NCBI GenBank assembly: GCA_004352715.1
Contig: SCFE01000025.1
Coordinates: forward strand, 305,442 to 369,441
DNA: 64,000 bases
Origin: Hofstenia miamia
Lineage: Eukaryota; Xenacoelomorpha; Acoela
Direction: 5' to 3'
The notes beneath the pieces are model-generated. The model was not told where the DNA came from. It worked only from the letters and a program-made list of their open reading frames with translations, and searched no databases. Positions 59,859-64,000 of this stretch are shown here, piece by piece; the first letter of the stretch is position 1, and each line of letters begins with the position of its first letter. The translations under genes and the position numbers were made by a program.

Positions 59859-61614
59859 TACCCCGTTTACATGTAACATGAGACATGCATGTCTTGTGTT
59901 TTCAATGAGCGAATGTCACGTCTAAGCACCCAAAACACGCGATATTCAACCTCTCAAGTAGAGCACTTGAAAAACATTCGAATATCAAAAGATTTTGATT
60001 TTCTCGAGTGTCTTATGTCTCGTGTCACTGTGTAAACACCCAAAACATGAGACATGCATGTTTTCGAATGAAATTAATTAACAATTGTACCGTGATTTAA
60101 CACAAATTAGTCAATATTACTAATCAAAATTNNNNNNNNNNNNNNNNNNNNNNNNNNNNNNNNNNNNNNNNNNNNNNNNNNNNNNNNNNNNNNNNNNNNN
60201 NNNNNNNNNNNNNNNNNNNNNNNNNNNNNNNNNNNNNNNNNNNNNNNNNNNNNNNNNNNNNNNNNNNNNNNNNNNNNNNNNNNNNNNNNNNNNNNNNNNN
60301 NNNNNNNNNNNNNNNNNNNNNNNNNNNNNNNNNNNNNNNNNNNNNNNNNNNNNNNNNNNNNNNNNNNNNNNNNNNNNNNNNNNNNNNNNNNNNNNNNNNN
60401 NNNNNNNNNNNNNNNNNNNNNNNNNNNNNNNNNNNNNNNNNNNNNNNNNNNNNNNNNNNNNNNNNNNNNNNNNNNNNNNNNNNNNNNNNNNNNNNNNNNN
60501 NNNNNNNNNNNNNNNNNNNNNNNNNNNNNNNNNNNNNNNNNNNNNNNNNNNNNNNNNNNNNNNNNNNNNNNNNNNNNNNNNNNNNNNNNNNNNNNNNNNN
60601 NNNNNNNNNNNNNNNNNNNNNNNNNNNNNNNNNNNNNNNNNNNNNNNNNNNNNNNNNNNNNNNNNNNNNNNNNNNNNNNNNNNNNNNNNNNNNNNNNNNN
60701 NNNNNNNNNNNNNNNNNNNNNNNNNNNNNNNNNNNNNNNNNNNNNNNNNNNNNNNNNNNNNNNNNNNNNNNNNNNNNNNNNNNNNNNNNNNNNNNNNNNN
60801 NNNNNNNNNNNNNNNNNNNNNNNNNNNNNNNNNNNNNNNNNNNNNNNNNNNNNNNNNNNNNNNNNNNNNNNNNNNNNNNNNNNNNNNNNNNNNNNNNNNN
60901 NNNNNNNNNNNNNNNNNNNNNNNNNNNNNNNNNNNNNNCATAAAAAAGGCCGTTGCCTCACTGCCTCTATCAACTTTGATTCTAAACCATCAGTCATGCT
61001 ACTGTTAAATATTGATCGCAGAGCTTATACTCTGTCTATTTTCAAATCAATTTTTAAATTAAACATTTTAAATTAGACATTGTTAATTATTCAACTTGAA
61101 AGAATTAGGTTGCTTTGGGATTTGTTTTTGTTTCAATTCGAAGCACGTTAATTCTACATAAACATAACTGAGATCGCTAGTTTTTCACGTTTACTTATTC
61201 TCTATTCCAATCAGAAGCATAACAATTTTACTCACATAGAATGTATTTAATTATTTAGTACCAAACAAAATGCAAAAAATCAAGATTTCATTAAACACAT
61301 CACAATAATTTCGACTAAAAGTGTGATCAATTTAGTAGTTAACTTTGATTAGGAAAATTGTTCTAATTTGTGTTAAATTGCTATGCAATTGTTAATTAAT
61401 TTGATTCGAAAACATGCATGTCTCATGTTTTGGGTGTTTACACGGTGACACAAGACATAAGACACTCGAGAAAATCAAAATCTTTTGATATTCGAATGTT
61501 TTTCAAGTGCTCTACTTGAGAGGTTGAATGTCGCGTGTTTTGGGTGTTTAGACGTGACATTTGCTCATTGAAAACACAAGACATGCATGTCTCATGTCAT
61601 GTGTAAACGGGGTA
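59859..61614. mobile_element. DNA transposon with long inverted repeats, PIF/Harbinger-like target site
   Basis: The left end TACCCCGTTTACATG (59859) and right end TGTAAACGGGGTA (ending 61614) are inverted copies that stay similar for about 270 bp on each side, up to the gap on the left. The flanks carry TAA on both sides (59856-59858, 61615-61617), a 3-bp TWA target duplication typical of PIF/Harbinger. Each repeat contains ATGAGACATGCATGT twice. The middle is largely the 807-N gap, so a transposase cannot be seen. Confidence 0.7.
60132..60938. other. assembly gap, 807 N
   Basis: 807 Ns inside the inverted-repeat transposon. The odd size suggests an estimated gap length, perhaps because the assembler could not resolve the inverted repeats. 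Confidence 0.98.
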
Positions 61615-62289
61615 TAAGTTGAATCTGATTAACTCTGAAGTTGTCATATCTGTTGGTGTTTTCTCCCAGGGCAATATGTTCTCTGTCTGCATGCAAGCAT
61701 CTAGTAGGTGTCTAGGGATATCTTCTATTGTCACTCTTGTTATGATTACTACTTGGAATTCTTGTACTTTTGCCATCCTTAACGCTTGGTCTACCTGTTT
61801 TTCAAGATTTTTGTTGTACTCTTTCTCTTTCAACACATGCATATTCGTTAAATTATCTTTATCCATGTTTATCTCTGGGATTTCTGCTATCTGGTCCTTA
61901 TATGCCATTACACTTTGCATCATCTCAAGGGTGAATTCTAATGTTTCATTCCTACCTCTCAGATAGCTGATTATTATGTTCACTTTTGGTCTATTATTCA
62001 CATCTAGCCCTAATGGTAGATTTCTCCTTCTGTCTTTGCCACTTTCTGTATATGAGCTTTATTTTCTGGTGATAGTTTTTCAAAAGAGTTATATCTCATT
62101 TTCATTGTTCCAATAAAGTAGGGACACAATGTTTCTCCATCAATCTTTTCTCTTTCCTTAGATCGTACTGTTTGCTCTGAGGTAGTATCTGAGGAGGTGT
62201 GTAGCTGTTTCATCCTTAAGGTTATTCTGCTGGTACTTGGTTCACAGTCAATTGGCTGTGAATCTGTACTGAGGGTTTCTACTGCTTCA

Positions 62290-62660
62290 CCTTTGAATCA
62301 GTTCACAGTTGATTCTGTTGGTACTTGACCAGTTGTGGTTCCTGTGGTGATATGGTCAGCCTTGAATTGCTTCTGTATCACCACGGTTCTTCCACCACTT
62401 ACACCTCCCTCTGGAACTCCAAATGTCTCACCACCCTTGAATCAGTGACGTGGACTCCCAGAAGGAAAGTTGTGCTGCTGTGCACCAGTTCTCTGTGTGC
62501 CCTTGAATTGGCTTTGCAAATCTCTGTTTGGAGAGGCTATTTGTCCGTTTGTCTCCCTGCCCTTGAATCTGCCTTGGGGACTACTAGGACGCCTTCTCAC
62601 TCTGCATTGTCTATTCTTCAATTCTTTGTTCTTGTCCCTTCTGCCCTTGAATCAGCATCT
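62290..62660 (-). repeat. in-phase CCTTGAATC motif array
   Basis: CCTTGAATC/T recurs at about 62292, 62353, 62435, 62501, 62561 and 62645. The last four are spaced 66, 60 and 84 bases, all multiples of three. On the minus strand, the sense of the surrounding element, each encodes an FKG-type tripeptide in a Gln/Arg/Pro-rich context, which suggests a decayed 20-28-residue protein repeat between integrase and the downstream frame. Confidence 0.45.
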
Positions 62661-62785
62661 GGTTTGAGAACTTCTTCTTACTCTCCTTCTCCTGTTGTTG
62701 ACGAGGGTTCCTCTGTTTGTTGATTGCATCACACTCTCTTCCACATTGGCTGGTACATCATTTTCTTCTAATTGTCTAAATTCAG

Positions 62786-63450
62786 TTAGTAAATTTTAGT
62801 CCCATATTTCAGGGTCATATATAGGTTTATCTCTTGCTGTTCTTTGAGCAGTACTCTTTCTCCTACGCTTTCATCTCTGATGTCTGCTGTGAATTCCTCT
62901 TCAAATTCTTCCTCAGGCAGCATATCTAAATCACACATATTGTATATTATTTTGTTGCCATTAATTCGGCTTATTTTGAACTTGGCATTTTCATCTATCT
63001 TCATTTCTTCAATGTCCGCCATTGCTCTCTTGAGGTTTTGAAAATGTAATAATCTATTATTGTCCAGTATGTACTCATTATTTGGTAATGTCTGTATTAT
63101 CATATGAGGTGTCTGGACCATACTGTTTTTAATTTTTGAACTTGGTTTATGTCTGTGAGTTTTGTTGGTATGAATGCGTATACTTTGTCTCCTACCTTAT
63201 GTGTATGCCCATAAATTTTTCTGTTAGAATTACGTTGTTGTCTCACAGCAGATTTCTTTATATTGTGGCACATCGTTTCATGAATCCCTGTGATCTGTTT
63301 CCTTAATTGGTTTACATAATTGTTATCCAGGCTTTTACTGTAGTTGGAATATTGCTTAGATAAGGGCGTGGCTGTCTCTCTCCCAAACATTGCTTTAAAT
63401 GCGGTCATTCCCGTTGTTGATTGTACCGCAGTATTATAGAAATAATCTCT
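62786..63450 (-). pseudogene. LTR-retroelement integrase C-terminal relic
   Basis: Minus-strand frame 63408-63100 has the typical end of a Ty3-type integrase: a TAFKAMFGRE block, a basic helix (NQLRKQITGIHE), and the GPY/F-type barrel HKVGDKVYAFIPTKL ... KLKTVWSRHLI. The next frame (63121-62786) continues with YILDNNRLLHFQNLKRA, so one shift near 63110 broke the gene. The catalytic DDE core and RT are absent because LTR copy C begins at 63451, 43 bases upstream of the first conserved codon. Confidence 0.65.
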
Positions 63451-63551
63451 TGTAACATCCTCTACCAGGCATTGTCACCGTTTTCCTGTGTTACTTTATA
63501 ACATTGGTTGTGTACTTACAGGTAGGGATTTACTAACTTAACACTGCTTTA
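63451..63551 (+). repeat. LTR-like repeat, copy C (5' end only)
   Basis: TGTAACATCCTCTACCAGGC to CTTAACACTGCTTTAA matches copies A and B closely for about 100 bases, then diverges. It cuts the minus-strand integrase, so it is a later insertion or a recombination joint. Confidence 0.55.
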
Positions 63552-63566
63552 AGTAGTAGAATACGC

Positions 63567-63701
63567 GGCAAGGCCTTCTCAATTTTTTCTGATTGGTCGA
63601 GAGGTGGAGGCAAGGCCTTCTCACTTTTTGTGATTGGTTGAGAGGGTTGGCCTTTGACCTGAGCAGCCGTGGATATTGGCGGGGGTGTTTTACTGACGTC
63701 A
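63567..63701. promoter_or_regulatory. promoter-like block: three ATTGG boxes and a CRE
   Basis: A 42-bp unit (GGCAAGGCCTTCTCA...) is repeated twice at 63567 and 63609. ATTGG (inverted CCAAT, the NF-Y site) occurs at 63592, 63633 and 63675, spaced 41 and 42 bases. A perfect CRE, TGACGTCA, is at 63694-63701. The block is GC-richer and has normal CpG content, unlike its neighbours. It could be a host promoter or the promoter of an LTR variant. No gene is identified next to it. Confidence 0.4.
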
Positions 63702-63751
63702 TGGATGTACTCTTACTAGTTTTTGTGTTATTTATGTGACCTAATTTAGTT

Positions 63752-63955
63752 TGCATTTTTTTTACTTTTATACATTTACTTACTTTTTAGTTTTACTTTC
63801 CCACATTACTTACTTACATTTTTTACTTTCCCACATTAACTTACATTTTTTAATTTCCCACATTAACATACATTTTTTTAGTTTTACTTTCCCACATAAT
63901 TACATGTATTACATTACCTTACATGTATTAATTTCCCACATTTACATACCTGTTT
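63752..63955. repeat. minisatellite with TTTCCCACATTA core
   Basis: About six imperfect units of 25-35 bases share the core ACTTTCCCACATTA followed by ACATTTTTTA. The internal variants AATTTCCCACATTA and TTTCCCACATAA show decay. It continues to the window end region. Confidence 0.65.
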
Positions 63956-64000
63956 AAAAAGTAGAATCGAAAAATATTTGCAAGTAAAAATAATTTACAT

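Larger units (their letters stand above)
57530..62213 (-). pseudogene. long unrecognised retroelement ORF downstream of integrase (broken)
   Basis: Minus-strand frames at 62213-62010, 62001-61597, 59879-59520, 59456-59085 and 58473-58084 share A-rich codons and lysine/glutamate-rich, helix-forming composition, and lie in order after the integrase end. The 61597 and 59879 frames are separated only by the inverted-repeat transposon at 59859-61614 and would be in phase without it. No transmembrane helix or signal peptide is evident, so I do not call it an envelope gene. I recognise no domain. Its position after integrase suggests an accessory or third reading frame of the element. Confidence 0.45.

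Noticed and set aside
59085-59879. Envelope gene after integrase
   Set aside because: No signal peptide, transmembrane helix or conserved cysteine pattern is visible in the minus-strand frames, so an envelope call is not supported.
62325-62723. 132-codon plus-strand frame with ALES repeats
   Set aside because: The minus strand is the sense strand of the surrounding retroelement and gives the more protein-like FKG repeats; the plus frame is an in-phase shadow.
1-64000. tRNA, rRNA, CRISPR array, bacterial operon features
   Set aside because: I saw no tRNA A/B box pair with a foldable cloverleaf, no rRNA-like conserved block and no spaced direct repeats of CRISPR type; the DNA is clearly eukaryotic. 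A covariance-model scan would be needed for small RNAs.

Overview
The window is AT-rich animal genomic DNA with introns, TATA boxes, rhodopsin-type GPCRs and dense transposon relics. It looks like an invertebrate, but I cannot name the phylum from this sequence. It is a draft scaffold. There are two 1000-N gaps, one 807-N gap, one 6-N gap, and several single-N joins flanked by identical sequence that look like unmerged contig ends.

0-21 kb holds the host genes. A three-exon receptor (about 2064-4519) appears to join degenerate LDLa modules to a seven-helix domain, with the seventh helix on a separate last exon. An isolated coding exon with good splice sites lies at 5344-5452. A single-exon peptide-type GPCR with its own TATA box and poly(A) signal lies at 16738-17709. 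The first exon of a secreted cysteine-rich PAN/apple-like protein lies at 20220-20517. A Tigger/pogo-type MITE (5.6-6.2 kb) and tetranucleotide repeats sit between them.

21-36 kb is repeats and assembly artefacts. It contains a 1744-bp unit present twice around one N, a roughly 2-kb Tigger/pogo element shown as about 2.7 copies around single Ns, and a Tc1/mariner fragment.

36-53 kb is a graveyard of retroelements. It holds a decayed Ty3-type reverse transcriptase, a possible tyrosine-recombinase relic, and a minus-strand non-LTR retrotransposon. That LINE has an SGNH-esterase relic, an AP-endonuclease and the end of its reverse transcriptase; its RT core falls in the second gap, and a hAT-like element with an 8-bp target duplication splits its endonuclease. 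Parts of this zone are almost free of CpG.

51-64 kb holds LTR-retroelement remains. Three copies of an LTR-like repeat share one orientation, a degraded gag is on the plus strand, and an integrase C-terminus followed by a long unrecognised reading frame is on the minus strand. That frame is split by a DNA transposon with long inverted repeats and a TAA target duplication. The window ends in a promoter-like block (three ATTGG boxes and a CRE) and a minisatellite.

The genes do not form an operon or pathway. The shared theme is receptors and secreted proteins set in nested transposons, several of which can be ordered by target duplications and by which frames they interrupt.
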